Shown here one piece after another: positions 63,804 through 64,000 of a DNA stretch of 64,000 bases. The notes below the pieces were generated by a model. The model saw only the letters and a program-made list of their open reading frames with translations. It was not told the origin of the DNA and made no database searches. Position 1 is the stretch's first letter. Each line of letters starts with the position of its first letter. A program made the position numbers and the translations under genes. Where the stretch lies: NCBI GenBank assembly GCA_016706545.1, contig JADJJK010000029.1:30729-94728 (forward strand). The letters are read 5' to 3'. The stretch comes from Myxococcales bacterium. Its GTDB lineage: Bacteria > Myxococcota_A > Polyangia > Haliangiales > Haliangiaceae.

Positions 63804-64000
63804 GCCATGGCCGATGACAGCTCCGGCGTCATCTTCCAGTCCTCCGCGTGCTCGCCCCCCGCGGGCCGAGACGCGCGCCCCTGCTGCTCGACGCCGCCCT
63901 CCGCGCCTTGCTCGCTTCTCGTTTGCTTGCCCGCCGCCGGCGCTTCAACCTGCGCCGAGGCAGTGCCTTGCTCGCGTTCGCCTTCCCGGCTGCTCTGTTC
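63804..64000 (-). other. Partial upstream reading frame of the previous gene
   Basis: Read from 64000 leftward, codons give a hydrophilic Gln/Glu/Gly-rich linker (QSSREGEREQGTASAQVEAP) ending WKMTPELSSAM, with no stop. It resembles a disordered N-terminal linker and runs off the window. It should belong to the gene at 62940-63803, displaced by one base near 63805. Confidence 0.5.

Overview
The window is GC-rich (about 70% by eye) with small AT-richer islands in front of some genes. It looks like a chromosomal segment of a predatory or soil Myxococcota (myxobacterium, formerly Deltaproteobacteria). The reasons are a eukaryote-like Ser/Thr kinase fused to a STAND NTPase, an FHA protein and a large AAA+ ATPase next to each other, a metalloprotease with about 19 thrombospondin type-3 repeats and a MYXO-CTERM-like tail, about fifteen predicted lipoproteins of mostly unknown function, and frequent GTG starts. 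The genus cannot be fixed from the sequence alone.

Layout. 1-7.4 kb (minus strand): lytic transglycosylase, FHA membrane protein, AAA+ ATPase and Ser/Thr kinase-NTPase (cut by the left edge), probably a signalling block. 7.7-9.8 kb: aquaporin, then an Rpn/PD-(D/E)XK-type nuclease gene broken by a 162-bp element with terminal inverted repeats. 9.9-15.1 kb: pullulanase lipoprotein, a low-complexity coiled-coil protein and tRNA-Arg(TCT). 15.2-22.4 kb: two tandem CotH/lamin-tail lipoproteins, an orphan ImpE-like protein and an alpha/alpha-toroid-like lipoprotein. 22.5-35.1 kb: a giant M48-type membrane metalloprotease, surface lipoproteins, an M19-like hydrolase, an ArsB/SLC13-type permease, a parallel beta-helix lipoprotein, a thioredoxin-fold protein and a PRPP synthetase ended by a clear intrinsic terminator. 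35.1-39.2 kb: an AT-rich leader with strong inverted repeats, then a small lipoprotein translationally coupled to the TSP3 metalloprotease. 39.6-41.9 kb: PLP-dependent class V aminotransferase and SixA phosphatase.

42.0-50.7 kb is the clearest pathway. A polyamine ABC transporter (potD-A-B-C, minus strand) is divergent from gabD-patD-gabT (plus strand). Together they would import putrescine or spermidine and carry it through gamma-aminobutyraldehyde and GABA to succinate. A dedicated putrescine aminotransferase is not present. 50.8-64 kb: more lipoproteins, a hemerythrin, a second M48 protease, a UMF1-type MFS transporter, an Fe-S protein, a CAT/condensation-like acyltransferase split by a frameshift, and at the right edge two coupled genes, one with an apparent one-base frameshift.

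Two sequence patterns are not explained by the genes. A 53-bp structured repeat occurs twice, each time beside a hairpin that begins on a gene's stop codon. Short tandem repeats of about 8-12 bp lie just downstream of many genes. No CRISPR array, rRNA, prophage, complete insertion sequence or recognisable biosynthetic gene cluster was seen.
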